Shown here piece after piece: positions 42,038 through 50,956 of a DNA stretch of 64,000 nt. Within the stretch, counting starts at the first letter, position 1; every line of letters starts with the position of its first letter. A program made the translations under genes and the position numbers. The stretch comes from Blautia wexlerae DSM 19850. GTDB taxonomy: Bacteria; Bacillota; Clostridia; Lachnospirales; Lachnospiraceae. The notes under the pieces were generated by a model that did not search any database, had not been told where the DNA came from, and saw nothing but the letters and a program-made list of their open reading frames with translations. The stretch covers positions 785,001 to 849,000 of the forward strand of contig NZ_CP102267.1 of NCBI RefSeq assembly GCF_025148125.1, read 5' to 3'.

Positions 42038-42152
42038 CCTCCCAAAAAGTATGCTTTTTGATGGGAGATGTAATAGGCTATTTTTTTATTTCCAAAAAGT
42101 ATATAAGAAGGTTTTGAGATATGCCAAAATATTTTAAGACTTTTTGGGAATG
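42038..42152. repeat. Putative res site: CCAAAAAGT repeats before the resolvase
   Basis: T(C/T)CCAAAAAGTAT occurs at 42040-42053 and 42089-42103 in direct orientation, and inverted as ACTTTTTGGGAA at 42139-42150; the first copy is also part of a hairpin with CTTTTTGATGGGAG. Serine resolvases bind such spaced repeats next to their own gene, where they also control expression. Confidence 0.5.
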
Positions 42153-42169
42153 TATAAAGGGGGATACGT

Positions 42170-42826
42170 ATGGCATATTATGGGTATCACAGAATCAGTA
42201 CTAAGGAACAACACTTGGACCGAGGTATTATAGAAATAAAGAGGTTCTGTGAAAATCAGAAAATTAAACTGGAAAGTATTTTTACAGATAAGATAACCGG
42301 TAAAAATTTTGACAGACCACGTTATACCGTTCTTGTGGAAGATGTTTTACGGGTAGGGGATACCCTGATTATTACAGAGCTGGACAGACTTGGCAGGAAC
42401 AAGCAGGAGATTTTAAAGCAGCTACGTTTTTTAGAAGAAAAAGGGGTTCGGGTAATGGTATTGGAACTTCCTACCACGTTGTTTGACCTGTCTCAGATGG
42501 AAAATAATCTGGCAAAGATGATGATAGAAACAATCAATAATATGATGATTGAACTCTATGCATCCATGGCACAGGCAGAGATGGAGAAAAAGGAGAAGCG
42601 ACAAAAGGAAGGTATGGAGGCAAAAAGGCTTCGGGGTGAATGGGATGAAGTAGGAAGACCACGGGCTATAGAACAGGAAAAGTTTAACCAGGAATTTATG
42701 AGGGTGGTACAAAAGAAGGTAACACCGACACAACTGCAGCGGGAGTTGGGGTTAACTTCTTCTACCTATTATCGGTATCGGAAAAACTTTTATGAAATTT
42801 TTCCGGAATTTCTTCAATCTGTATAG
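42170..42826 (+). CDS. Serine recombinase (resolvase/invertase type)
   Basis: 218 residues. Resolvase domain with GYHRIST (Arg8, catalytic Ser10) and ELDRLGRN; a long helix in the middle; a C-terminal helix-turn-helix (TPTQLQRELGLTSSTYYRYRKN). It probably resolves dimers of the element or inverts a segment. It stands at the return to backbone-like DNA, beside repeats that could be its res site. Confidence 0.93.
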   Translation: MAYYGYHRISTKEQHLDRGIIEIKRFCENQKIKLESIFTDKITGKNFDRPRYTVLVEDVLRVGDTLIITELDRLGRNKQEILKQLRFLEEKGVRVMVLELPTTLFDLSQMENNLAKMMIETINNMMIELYASMAQAEMEKKEKRQKEGMEAKRLRGEWDEVGRPRAIEQEKFNQEFMRVVQKKVTPTQLQRELGLTSSTYYRYRKNFYEIFPEFLQSV

Positions 42827-42874
42827 GGATGAGGTAATTACTAAGTAAAAGAAAAATTTAAGGAGGCAGATGTT

Positions 42875-43096
42875 ATGAGTGAACACAGAGAAGGAACATT
42901 GTTTTATGATACTGAAACAGGGAGGTATGATATACGTTTTGATTTGGAATCTTTTTATGGAGGACTACATTGCGGGGAATGTTTCGATGTAAAGGTGAAA
43001 GATATTTGGATTCCGGTCCGAATTGAAATGGGAGATGACTGGTATCTGGTTGGATTGAATGTGTCGAGATTAGATGGACTGAGAGTACGTATGTAA
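42875..43096 (+). CDS. DUF5348-like small protein
   Basis: 73 residues, acidic N-terminal half, with YDIRFDLESFYGGLHCGECF and WYLVGLN, in keeping with DUF5348 proteins of conjugative elements. Ribosome site AAGGAGG. Function unknown. Confidence 0.65.
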   Translation: MSEHREGTLFYDTETGRYDIRFDLESFYGGLHCGECFDVKVKDIWIPVRIEMGDDWYLVGLNVSRLDGLRVRM

Positions 43097-43113
43097 ATAG
43101 GAGGATAAGCCTG

Positions 43114-43407
43114 ATGAGGGGAAGTGCAATGAGAGAAAGTGTTACGGATGTTCGCATTATACTGGAATGCTTACAGGAAGCATATCAAATGGAAGGAGAT
43201 ATGGTACGGTCCGGGAAAAATATTCATGCGACTATGATATATCCATTTGTCCGTATGCTGCAGGAAAAGTGTAGGGATTTAACAGAGGAACAGATACATA
43301 AGACACTTTGGAAAGAATATGAGATTTCAGGGGCAGACAGGATGTTTGTGGAGAGGGCTTCAAAGATTTTAGAGCAATACGAAGGAGAATCTGAAGATGA
43401 GAAATAG
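43114..43407 (+). CDS. Hypothetical protein
   Basis: 97 residues, helical, acidic at the C-terminus, no recognised family. AGGAGG precedes the ATG. It overlaps the next gene by 11 bases, so the two are translationally coupled. Confidence 0.55.
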   Translation: MRGSAMRESVTDVRIILECLQEAYQMEGDMVRSGKNIHATMIYPFVRMLQEKCRDLTEEQIHKTLWKEYEISGADRMFVERASKILEQYEGESEDEK

Positions 43408-44092
43408 TACAATGGAATATAAAGTAAATCAAGCCTATGAAGAACTAAAGCGTTTAATACAGTGGCATCCAGATAGCGAAGGAAAGTTTTTACAGAAAAT
43501 GGTATGCTTCTTGTTACCTGAACAAAGAAAATATTGGACAGAGGCTATCCGTGATTTGAGGCAATCTTTAGAAACTGAACATGGAATGATATTTATTGAA
43601 AAATACAGAGAAAAATTGGAATGGTTGGATGATGTTTCGCTGTTGGAACTGGAAAGAAAGATAGGAGCAATTTATTTTGTTGATCATTATAAAATGATAG
43701 CAGACGAATTTCTATATAAAAAGGATTTTGAAACTGCCTTATTTTTGCGAATTGCAATGGAAACAGGGATAAGAAGTATAGACATTCCGTATATAGAATG
43801 GTCCTGCATATATGGAAAGGCTATTTATTTAGAAGAAAGTAAAGGCGGAGATTTGTATAAAAGAGTTAATGGAACGTTTCCTAAGATTTCAACTCAGTCG
43901 TTACGGATTATAAAGTTATTGCACAGGAAGCAAGGGAAAATATTTACAAAATCAAACGAGTACTATGTTCGCAAAATTTCTTGTGCTTGGGGAATGCCTG
44001 GGTTTCGTATCCATAGTTTTCAGGATTATAGGAGAAAGATAGAAATGGGAATTACAGTAGGTGTACAAGTTCCAAGGATCATTCCATTATAA
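43397..44092 (+). CDS. Degenerate tyrosine-recombinase-like protein
   Basis: 231 residues. The second half reads like the catalytic fold of a tyrosine recombinase: FLRIAMETGIRSIDIPYIEW (Arg region), KISTQSLRIIKLLH, and FRIHSFQDYRRK in the place of the H-x-x-R box. No tyrosine in the usual final position is clear, so catalysis is doubtful. It could be a DNA-binding accessory protein derived from an integrase. The assignment is my reading of motifs and not certain. Confidence 0.45.
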   Translation: MRNSTMEYKVNQAYEELKRLIQWHPDSEGKFLQKMVCFLLPEQRKYWTEAIRDLRQSLETEHGMIFIEKYREKLEWLDDVSLLELERKIGAIYFVDHYKMIADEFLYKKDFETALFLRIAMETGIRSIDIPYIEWSCIYGKAIYLEESKGGDLYKRVNGTFPKISTQSLRIIKLLHRKQGKIFTKSNEYYVRKISCAWGMPGFRIHSFQDYRRKIEMGITVGVQVPRIIPL

Positions 44093-44156
44093 AGAATAGG
44101 ATAGATTGGAAAACGTTATAGGATGCTATATGAGCTGCTGTTGCAGTTCTAGTGAG

Positions 44157-44288
44157 TTTCAATAAAAATACGCAAATATAGTATTTGCGTATTTTTTATT
44201 GAAATTACAAATATATTTGCAAATAGATTGAATTATGAATAAAAACAATAAAACAAACGCAAATATAAACTTTGCGTTTGTTTTATTG
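44157..44288. promoter_or_regulatory. Two large palindromes upstream of the AbiE operon
   Basis: First: TTTCAATAAAAATACGCAAA at the left of 44157-44204, pairing with its inverse apart from one bulged A. Second: CAATAAAACAAACGCAAA (44246-44263) pairing perfectly with TTTGCGTTTGTTTTATTG (44271-44288). Both carry CGCAAA arms. AbiEi antitoxins bind inverted repeats upstream of their operon to repress it, which fits this location. Confidence 0.6.
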
Positions 44289-44336
44289 AATTTATAGGTG
44301 CTATGTGATATACTACGAAAAGAAAGTAGGTGTAGT

Positions 44337-45107
44337 ATGAATAGCAAAACAGCATTAGAAAAAAAATACGAGATAATCAAACAAAATCTTGGGAATCAAA
44401 CTACCTTTTATACAGATGAAGTAATTCCCCTTTTCCCGGAGTTAAAAAAGTCTACTTTATATTGGAATCTTTCTAAATTAGTAGAGGCGGGTTACATTAA
44501 GAGAGTGCGAAACGGTGTATTTTCCTTCAATGATTTGAAAGGCAGACAGGGAATTATTTTATGTGAAACAGCCCAAAAATTGAAAAATTACATGGATGAG
44601 CTGGGATTTTATTATTATATATCCGGTTTGGATATTTTGGCAAAATATATGTTACACATACCAGAACAATATCCTGTCATTGCATTTATTGAAAAAGCAG
44701 CAAAAGAGGAAATATATAACAATTTATTAGCAGAAGGATTTGAGGTGATAGAACCACAATACACGAAAAAAATGTATGAAGATGCTATGCTTTCAGGTAG
44801 CCATAATATGCAGGTGATTTTATACACAACGGAGGATTTTCAGTACAGTAGTGAAGGTCTGGCAAGTATAGAGAAGGCTTTTGTAGATCTTTATTTTGCA
44901 ATAACGAGAAATGGATATCCACTATCATTGCAAGAATTGGTAAGAATTTATCAGAATCTCAGCAGATTGGGAAATATAGATAAAAAGAAGCTGATAACAG
45001 TAGCATCAAGAAGGAATATACAATATGATATTCGCTTTATCGTTGAAAATCGGTTTATTACAGATTCGGCAATAGAGTTTGGAAAAATACTTAGAAGGGA
45101 AGAATAA
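44337..45107 (+). CDS. abiEi: AbiEi-type antitoxin
   Basis: 256 residues. N-terminal winged helix (FPELKKSTLYWNLSKLVEAG, then IKRVRNGVFSFN), followed by a C-terminal antitoxin domain, as in type IV AbiE systems. It should repress the operon and counter AbiEii. ATG at 44337 is chosen because the palindromic operators end some 50 bases upstream; an in-frame ATG at 44298 would start close to the second palindrome. Confidence 0.82.
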   Translation: MNSKTALEKKYEIIKQNLGNQTTFYTDEVIPLFPELKKSTLYWNLSKLVEAGYIKRVRNGVFSFNDLKGRQGIILCETAQKLKNYMDELGFYYYISGLDILAKYMLHIPEQYPVIAFIEKAAKEEIYNNLLAEGFEVIEPQYTKKMYEDAMLSGSHNMQVILYTTEDFQYSSEGLASIEKAFVDLYFAITRNGYPLSLQELVRIYQNLSRLGNIDKKKLITVASRRNIQYDIRFIVENRFITDSAIEFGKILRREE

Positions 45108-45110
45108 AAT

Positions 45111-46331
45111 TTGGATTACAAAAAGTTATTTCATAAAGAGGAAGCATTTCAGAGAGAAACCTTTCAGAAGAGAATGGAAGAATTTGGGTTTAAAAATATG
45201 GCAAGAATGGAACTGTTTTTATGGGATCTTGAATTATTCTTGCATATTCAGAAAATACTAGGAGATAAAATAATATTGAAAGGTGGTGCAGCCACGCAGT
45301 TTTATCTGCCAAGGGATGCTCAAAGAACAAGTGTAGACATTGATATGTTATTTTTTGGAACAGAAGAGGAAATAAAGGAAACATTGAGGAAAATCGAAGA
45401 ATATTTGGGGACAGAAGACGAATTGTTTTACTTTCATAAACATAGCCCTAAGAATCCGAAAACAAATCTTCCATTACATACATATTACATGAAAGTTCCT
45501 TCTGTACTATCCAATGCAGAACGTAATATGGATAGAGAGAGTATTCCCTATCAGGAATTAAAAATAGAATTTATTCTCCAGCCAGAAAAATGGGAATATG
45601 AAAGAAGAACGGGAGAAAACATATTTGCAGTAAACAGTTCATGGAACTATCAGATCCTTCCATTGAATTATTTATTTGCGGATAAGCTCACCACATTAGG
45701 TTGTAATACGATTGGCGTACAAAATGAAAGGCTGGATGAACAGGTGAAGCAGTTCTATGATATTATGATGTTGTCCAGAAACTGTATATCCGAGATGCAA
45801 TGCTCTGTTGTGAAAGAAAAGTATTTAAAACGGGCAGAACAAGAATGGAATACAAGGAAGATTACACTGGGGAGCACGCTGGAGAGAAGAGATTATGAAC
45901 CTAAATATATCGTAGAAGATGTTGAGAAACAGCTTTTGCGTTATCAACAAGCCGATAGCGGTGAAGATGCAGAATTGAAAAAGTTTATTAATGATTTTCA
46001 TTCGTTATATTTAAACAGGAAAGTGCAGTATGATCCCAAAACGGTTGCCTGCGGAGCATCACTGGTTCGCTTGATGTATGAACTGATGATTTCAGGCATG
46101 GGTTGGGATAAAGTAAAACAGGCATTAGAGATTGAAAAAAAATTAGGTATGGAGCATTTATCGGGACCAGAAAAAGGACAAAAAATTCGTGAACTCAGAA
46201 ATCAGTTTATTCAGGAATTTGGTAAAGATTCGGTAATCCCGGCATCAACTTTGAAAGGGAAAGATTTAAAAAGAGTGTTCTGGGCAATTGTAAATATTGA
46301 TAATTTAAACAAGATTGAGGGAATGATATAA
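45111..46331 (+). CDS. abiEii: AbiEii-type nucleotidyltransferase toxin
   Basis: 406 residues from TTG 45111 after AGAAGGGA. Nucleotidyltransferase core: KGGAATQFYLP (Gly58-Gly59) and SVDIDML with metal-binding Asp76 and Asp78, typical of AbiEii/MenT-like toxins that block growth during phage attack by modifying RNA. It begins three bases after the antitoxin stop. Confidence 0.85.
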   Translation: MDYKKLFHKEEAFQRETFQKRMEEFGFKNMARMELFLWDLELFLHIQKILGDKIILKGGAATQFYLPRDAQRTSVDIDMLFFGTEEEIKETLRKIEEYLGTEDELFYFHKHSPKNPKTNLPLHTYYMKVPSVLSNAERNMDRESIPYQELKIEFILQPEKWEYERRTGENIFAVNSSWNYQILPLNYLFADKLTTLGCNTIGVQNERLDEQVKQFYDIMMLSRNCISEMQCSVVKEKYLKRAEQEWNTRKITLGSTLERRDYEPKYIVEDVEKQLLRYQQADSGEDAELKKFINDFHSLYLNRKVQYDPKTVACGASLVRLMYELMISGMGWDKVKQALEIEKKLGMEHLSGPEKGQKIRELRNQFIQEFGKDSVIPASTLKGKDLKRVFWAIVNIDNLNKIEGMI

Positions 46332-46332
46332 A

Positions 46333-46965
46333 ATGAGATATTATATTGCAGATTTACATTTCTTTCATGAAAATTTGAATACAAAAATGGATAAACGTGG
46401 ATTTGCAAATGTAAATGCAATGAATGATTATATGCTGAAACAGTGGAATAGTAAAGTGCGTAATAGGGATGAAGTTGTTATCTTAGGGGATTTATCATGG
46501 GGGAAATCTGAAGAAACAAACCAGTTGCTTCAGAAATTGAACGGACGTCTATATCTGATACAGGGAAACCATGACCACTATGTCAAGGATCCAAACTTCG
46601 ACAGTTCACGCTTTGAGTGGATTAAAATGTATGAGGAACTTAGCGATAATAAGAGAAAAGTGATACTTTGTCATTATCCTATTATGTGTTATAACGGACA
46701 GTATAAATTGAATGCAGAAGGAAACCCAAAAACCTATATGTTGTATGGACATGTACACGATACGCAGGATCAGAGATTGCTGGAAAGATTTCAAGGAATC
46801 ACATCTGAAACAACATTTCTGAATACACAGGGGGAAACACAGCATATTCCATGTAATATGATTAACTGTTTTTGTATGTATTCAAATTATCAGCCGCTTA
46901 CTTTGGATGAATGGATTGCGTGTGATAAGAACAGGAAACAAAAGAGCTGCCAGAATGTAAAGTGA
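46333..46965 (+). CDS. Calcineurin-like metallophosphoesterase
   Basis: 210 residues with the complete metal-binding set: D-L-H in IADLHFFH, GD in ILGDLSWG, GNHDH, H in CHYPIMCY and GHVHD. It starts one base after the AbiEii stop, so it is part of the same transcript, an extra gene not usual for AbiE. The substrate is unknown; a phosphodiester of a signal or nucleic acid is possible. Confidence 0.88.
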   Translation: MRYYIADLHFFHENLNTKMDKRGFANVNAMNDYMLKQWNSKVRNRDEVVILGDLSWGKSEETNQLLQKLNGRLYLIQGNHDHYVKDPNFDSSRFEWIKMYEELSDNKRKVILCHYPIMCYNGQYKLNAEGNPKTYMLYGHVHDTQDQRLLERFQGITSETTFLNTQGETQHIPCNMINCFCMYSNYQPLTLDEWIACDKNRKQKSCQNVK

Positions 46966-46970
46966 TATGA

Positions 46971-47000
46971 AAAAGAGCCGTCCAAAACTGGTCGGCTCAA
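46971..47000. terminator. Terminator between convergent genes
   Basis: AAGAGCCG pairs with CGGCTC around CCAAAACTGG; lies between the phosphoesterase and the convergent Cys-cluster gene. Confidence 0.7.
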
Positions 47001-47015
47001 AGTATTTATAGTTGT

Positions 47016-47747
47016 TTATGATTTCTTAGGAATGTCAACAGTTCCTAGTGTTTCAATTAAGGATAGGATTGCATCTGAATTTTGCTGAAATTGCGTTTGA
47101 AAATCTTCTGTAATATCATAGTTCAGATACAGAGTTATCAAAGTAGCATTCCATATTGAAATCATGGTCTTTTCTGATATGTGTTCTTCCAGAAATTGTA
47201 GATGTTTGCAGAGTGTTGCCTGTGTTCTTGTCCATGTAAAGAAATAGTCATCTTTTAGTGGAATGTTAAAACTACGAAACCATTCCCGGACGGTATGTGT
47301 TTCGATTCCGTCTCCGCACTCAGGATTATTAAAGATATATCCAACAGACAGTTCTTCTGGATTTTTCGGAAAACTATCATCCGCAGAAAGGGTAAGATAC
47401 CGACCAATCGGAAACATGGCACAGACAGTCGGTTTTACATCATGAACCAAACATTTCTGATCCTTTAATAAAGGGCAGCGTTTGACACTTCCTTGTGGTC
47501 TCAGGCGGACTATCGGGAAACGGGAGTTACATCCAATATAAGTTTCACAATATTGTTCCAAGGCTTCCGCTGGTGTAATTTGAAATTTTTTTGCTATGTT
47601 AAACAGATCTTTCGGGGATAAGAGAATATCCTCCCGGTGAATGCAGCACTTTCCGCATTGGGTACAGTGAAATGTAAATGTATCATCGAGACCGATTTCT
47701 TCATATCCTAATTGTTCTTTTAGTTCTTTTATTGAATTCATAATCAT
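47016..47747 (-). CDS. YkgJ-family Cys-cluster protein
   Basis: 243 residues with the N-terminal metal-binding cluster C-x2-C-x2-CC (FHCTQCGKCCIHRED), then CPLLKDQKCLVHDVKPTVC. Proteins of this family bind zinc or iron; a role is not known. The second ATG (47741), seven bases after AAGGAG, may be the true start. It is followed on the same strand after 34 bases upstream by the LPD11 gene's end. Confidence 0.8.
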   Translation of the reverse strand: MIMNSIKELKEQLGYEEIGLDDTFTFHCTQCGKCCIHREDILLSPKDLFNIAKKFQITPAEALEQYCETYIGCNSRFPIVRLRPQGSVKRCPLLKDQKCLVHDVKPTVCAMFPIGRYLTLSADDSFPKNPEELSVGYIFNNPECGDGIETHTVREWFRSFNIPLKDDYFFTWTRTQATLCKHLQFLEEHISEKTMISIWNATLITLYLNYDITEDFQTQFQQNSDAILSLIETLGTVDIPKKS

Positions 47748-47781
47748 TCTCCTTAAAAAAAATATTTTTATGGCGGTTCTA

Positions 47782-48528
47782 TTATTTTGTGTCTGAACAC
47801 ATTGCTTTTTCGTATTCTAGGATTTGTTTCCATGTCAACCATTCTGGTTTCCCATCATCCGGAAATTCATTCCAGAGTTTTTTCATGGCGGCAATTTGTC
47901 TGCTTTCATTGTGATAGTACAGATGTCCAGTACAACGGTTTCCGTAATTCAAGTAATACTCACAGTCGCTTTGTAAACGACTAAGCATCATGTACTGAAA
48001 TTCATAAGGATTTTTCGGTTTATCTGTTAAAATTCTAAATGGTTTCCGGATAGGCATATCCGGTTCTCCATCAAATTCATTTCCGACTGCAGAGTGCAGA
48101 TGAGGAATTTCAAAGTCACCAAGTTCTACATCTTTCCACAACTTCCCATATTGATCCTGGTATACCGGGCGAGCCCATTCGTCTGTACCAATATAATGAA
48201 GAAGACGAGAGGGTTCTTCTGGAATAGAAATCAGTTCATCCGGGGACATAATCACTTCATCCAAAGCAAGATCATCCAGTTTTTTTGGCATATTGTAAAG
48301 AGAAGAAAAGCGTTCCTCTAGTTTCCGAATGTCTGCTTCAGACTCAGGAAAATCAAAGCAACAGTGAATATCAGGAGTCAGATTGTCGGTTTCTTTATCT
48401 TCGCCGGTATGAATTTCCAAAATAACACCATCCAATCCTGCATAATCGCTGGCATCGGTTGTCCGCACACGTTGTCCAGGTTTGAAGATGACATCTCCCC
48501 ATTGTAATTCAGTTGTTGTATTGTTCAT
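47782..48528 (-). CDS. LPD11-domain-like element protein
   Basis: 248 residues. The N-terminal half has an SH3-like opening (WGDVIFKPGQRVRTT); the C-terminal part (YMMLSRLQSDCEYYLNYGNR through PEWLTWKQILEYEKAM) resembles the LPD11 domain found in polyvalent proteins of conjugative elements and phages, which are often delivered into new hosts. Function unknown. GGAAGAATTAC before the ATG is a modest ribosome site. Confidence 0.6.
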   Translation of the reverse strand: MNNTTTELQWGDVIFKPGQRVRTTDASDYAGLDGVILEIHTGEDKETDNLTPDIHCCFDFPESEADIRKLEERFSSLYNMPKKLDDLALDEVIMSPDELISIPEEPSRLLHYIGTDEWARPVYQDQYGKLWKDVELGDFEIPHLHSAVGNEFDGEPDMPIRKPFRILTDKPKNPYEFQYMMLSRLQSDCEYYLNYGNRCTGHLYYHNESRQIAAMKKLWNEFPDDGKPEWLTWKQILEYEKAMCSDTK

Positions 48529-48682
48529 GTAATTCTTCCTTTCTTGATGGGAATTGGCATTGACAAAAGAGGGAATAGAATAAATCCATACCCCTTTTCC
48601 GTAACATCACATCTATGCCAATTCTCATAAATTCATAAATTTTCACTAATTCAGTGCTGTGTTTTTCGTGATCCTTCTAAAT

Positions 48683-48712
48683 AAAAAGAGACCACTCGCA
48701 AGTAGTCTCTTC
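48683..48712 (-). terminator. Terminator after the DUF4143 ATPase gene
   Basis: AGAGACCACT pairs with AGTAGTCTCT; A-run on the plus strand gives a T-run on the minus strand. Confidence 0.8.
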
Positions 48713-48724
48713 GTAAACATAAAT

Positions 48725-50089
48725 TTAATTAAACTTGTATTGTTCCAATAAATAAATAGGCAGTGTTTCTGTTTTTCCGTCTATTCCTCCTTTGGTTGCC
48801 CCTTTTAAATAAAGAAGCTTATCTGCTTTTCCCTGAGCCAGAGCTTTCTGGGCAGTGGAAGCAGTCCCTTTTCCGGCTTTTACTTCTATTAAATATCGGG
48901 TGGAAGAAGATAGGCTTTGTGCCAAAAAATCAATTTCTCCGCCTCGGTAAGTAGCAAAAGCTGGGGTTTCAAAGGAAATTTCCGGTGGAAAATCCTGGCG
49001 TTTCTTCAGGTTGATATAGACATAATTTTCATTTAATGTGCCTGCAAGTACACGGGAATCGGTACCGGTACGTGTCAGATAATAATTTGCCAGCCCCATA
49101 TCCATGAAGTAGCAGCGGCTTGCAGACTTAAAATCCAGAATGTCCATTTCTGTTATTTTTGCACAGAATCCAATGATTCCAGAAAAGTACAGCCAGCTAA
49201 TGGCACGGTTGCAGGTAGCCTTTGAAATATTGCTGGAGTAGTCTTTGGTTACCAGTTTTTGCAATTCTTCACTGATGCTGTCTTCTGAAAATCCTTTCTT
49301 TTCACGATTTAAAATACGGCAGATGGAAAAGAAAATATGGGTAAACACTTTGGTATACAAAATATCCGTAAAATAGCGAATGGATTCATTGGTAAAGGTA
49401 TCAATGATTTTTACGAGTTCGCCTTGAGCTTTTACGATGTTCCGGTTTTCCAGATAGTTTTCGACCACTTTGGGATAGCCACCAATCTGGCAGTACAGCT
49501 CATAGGTTTCCTTTAAGCGATTATAGACTTCTGCTTCAGAGGAAACAAGAGATATTTTTTTGTAATCGCCATACAGATTCTGATCATAGGCCATCAAAAA
49601 CTCCTCAAAAGAAAGCGTATAGATGGTGAGTTTGGTGACATCGCCGCTGGAATAACGGAATTCTGGATCATAAATCCGTCCAAGGTAGCTTCCTGTGATG
49701 ATGAAATGGGCTTTAAAGTGACGTGTAAACTCCCGGATACGGTTATAAATTTCGGAAGACTCCTGGATTTCGTCAATAATGATGACGGTATCTTCAGAAT
49801 CAATAAAGTCCGGTTCATATAACTGGAAGGCATCGTGGAGAGGATGCTCCCGCCGTTTTGTTCCAGGTGTCCAGTCGGTTGCCTGTTTATAACATTCCAT
49901 AAACTGTTTGCCGCTTAATTCAAACAGGTTAATATAAATTTTGTGTTTGTAGTTTTCGTCAGCGAATTTTTGTATCAGGTAGGTTTTTCCAACCTGACGG
50001 GCTCCACCGACTTCCAGGGTACTATGACCTCCTTCATTTTTCCAATCCAGAAGACGGTCATAGACAAAACGCTTCAGATACATAAGCAC
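48725..50089 (-). CDS. AAA ATPase with DUF4143 domain
   Basis: 454 residues. N-terminal AAA_14 ATPase (Walker A GGARQVGKTYLI near 28-40; Walker B TVIIIDEIQES near 100) and a C-terminal DUF4143 nuclease-like domain with E-V-K in YLIEVKAGKG, a pattern of the PD-(D/E)XK fold. Such proteins are common in gut Firmicutes and on mobile elements; their role is unclear. It is a single-gene transcript. Confidence 0.88.
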   Translation of the reverse strand: MLMYLKRFVYDRLLDWKNEGGHSTLEVGGARQVGKTYLIQKFADENYKHKIYINLFELSGKQFMECYKQATDWTPGTKRREHPLHDAFQLYEPDFIDSEDTVIIIDEIQESSEIYNRIREFTRHFKAHFIITGSYLGRIYDPEFRYSSGDVTKLTIYTLSFEEFLMAYDQNLYGDYKKISLVSSEAEVYNRLKETYELYCQIGGYPKVVENYLENRNIVKAQGELVKIIDTFTNESIRYFTDILYTKVFTHIFFSICRILNREKKGFSEDSISEELQKLVTKDYSSNISKATCNRAISWLYFSGIIGFCAKITEMDILDFKSASRCYFMDMGLANYYLTRTGTDSRVLAGTLNENYVYINLKKRQDFPPEISFETPAFATYRGGEIDFLAQSLSSSTRYLIEVKAGKGTASTAQKALAQGKADKLLYLKGATKGGIDGKTETLPIYLLEQYKFN

Positions 50090-50169
50090 AAATCCTTTCT
50101 TTAAAATCTATCTTTCATTATAGCAAAATATTTGCAGTTCATACAGTGCAAAATTGGATAAATTATGTT

Positions 50170-50631
50170 TTAACATTCAAATTGAAGCTTTGCACGTATA
50201 TCCATAAGAATTTTGCCCAGATGATTTTCGCCATGACCATTTACAGAACCCCAAAAGTAATCTCCCCAGTTGTTTCCTTCAACAAGGTGACAATTCCCAG
50301 TAGCAAGTAATGCTTTACATAGGGTAGGATTCTGCATGAATTTGCACATACAAATTTCATACATGTACATAAGCTTTACACTTTCCCAGTCTGAACGGAG
50401 CTGCACTTCTCTTCCCAGTTTTTTTGCATCTTTTGGATTCCTTAATTTGGTAAATTGAAGCTGTTCTTTAGGGGAAATGGTCTTTTGTGCCTGGAAAGCA
50501 GCCTCATTATTTGCATACCAGTAGCCCCGGTAATATATCCGGGAAGGATAGAAGTTACTAAGAAAAGCGTATGCTCCATGAAAGTGGTCAATTGTTTGCT
50601 GGTAATGATTCGAATAGGTATTAATATACAT
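50170..50631 (-). CDS. NADAR-family N-glycosidase
   Basis: 153 residues matching the YbiA/NADAR family: FLSNFYPS at the front, WYANNEAAFQAQKT, and the C-terminal LVEGNNWGDYFWG with the Gly-Trp-Gly-containing active-site region. Members break N-glycosidic bonds in riboflavin intermediates or remove ADP-ribose from guanine in DNA. Presence close to an ADP-ribosyltransferase-like gene makes a protective de-ADP-ribosylation role attractive, which is inference. Confidence 0.88.
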   Translation of the reverse strand: MYINTYSNHYQQTIDHFHGAYAFLSNFYPSRIYYRGYWYANNEAAFQAQKTISPKEQLQFTKLRNPKDAKKLGREVQLRSDWESVKLMYMYEICMCKFMQNPTLCKALLATGNCHLVEGNNWGDYFWGSVNGHGENHLGKILMDIRAKLQFEC

Positions 50632-50652
50632 GTAATCCCTTCTTTCTTATAC

Positions 50653-50687
50653 AAAAAAGGAACCGCTTATGGTAAGCAGTTCCTTCT
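50653..50687 (-). terminator. Terminator between NADAR and DUF3791 genes
   Basis: AAGGAACCGCTTA pairs with TAAGCAGTTCCTT. An A-run on the left gives a T-run on the minus strand. It ends the DUF3791 transcript at about 20 bases after that gene or lies in the NADAR leader. Confidence 0.75.
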
Positions 50688-50707
50688 TAAACATATTTTT
50701 TTGTTTG

Positions 50708-50953
50708 TTATTTGTTTATTTGTGCTTCTTCTTGTTCTTCGTAATAGCGGTCTGCAATATAGCCGGCAGATTCCGCCCAAAGAGTATTTTCTGTATTTTG
50801 TAGGGCCTTGTAAGTTTTTGAATGATAAAATTTGCCCATGGCATCCGGAAAGGAAAGATTACTCTTTTCCATAATAATATCGATAACATCCCGGATCTGA
50901 ATATACAGATTCATTGAAATATCTTTTCCGTTAAAAAAATATTTACCTTCCAT
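50708..50953 (-). CDS. DUF3791-like small protein
   Basis: 81 residues (MEGKYFFNGKDISMNLYIQI...), helical, with KSNLSFPDAMGKFYHSKTYK typical of DUF3791. It lies three bases after the DUF3990 gene, so both form one transcript. The N-terminal part of the DUF3990 protein is itself DUF3791-like. Small proteins of this kind next to a DUF3990 gene look like an antitoxin or recognition subunit. Confidence 0.75.
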   Translation of the reverse strand: MEGKYFFNGKDISMNLYIQIRDVIDIIMEKSNLSFPDAMGKFYHSKTYKALQNTENTLWAESAGYIADRYYEEQEEAQINK

Positions 50954-50956
50954 GTT

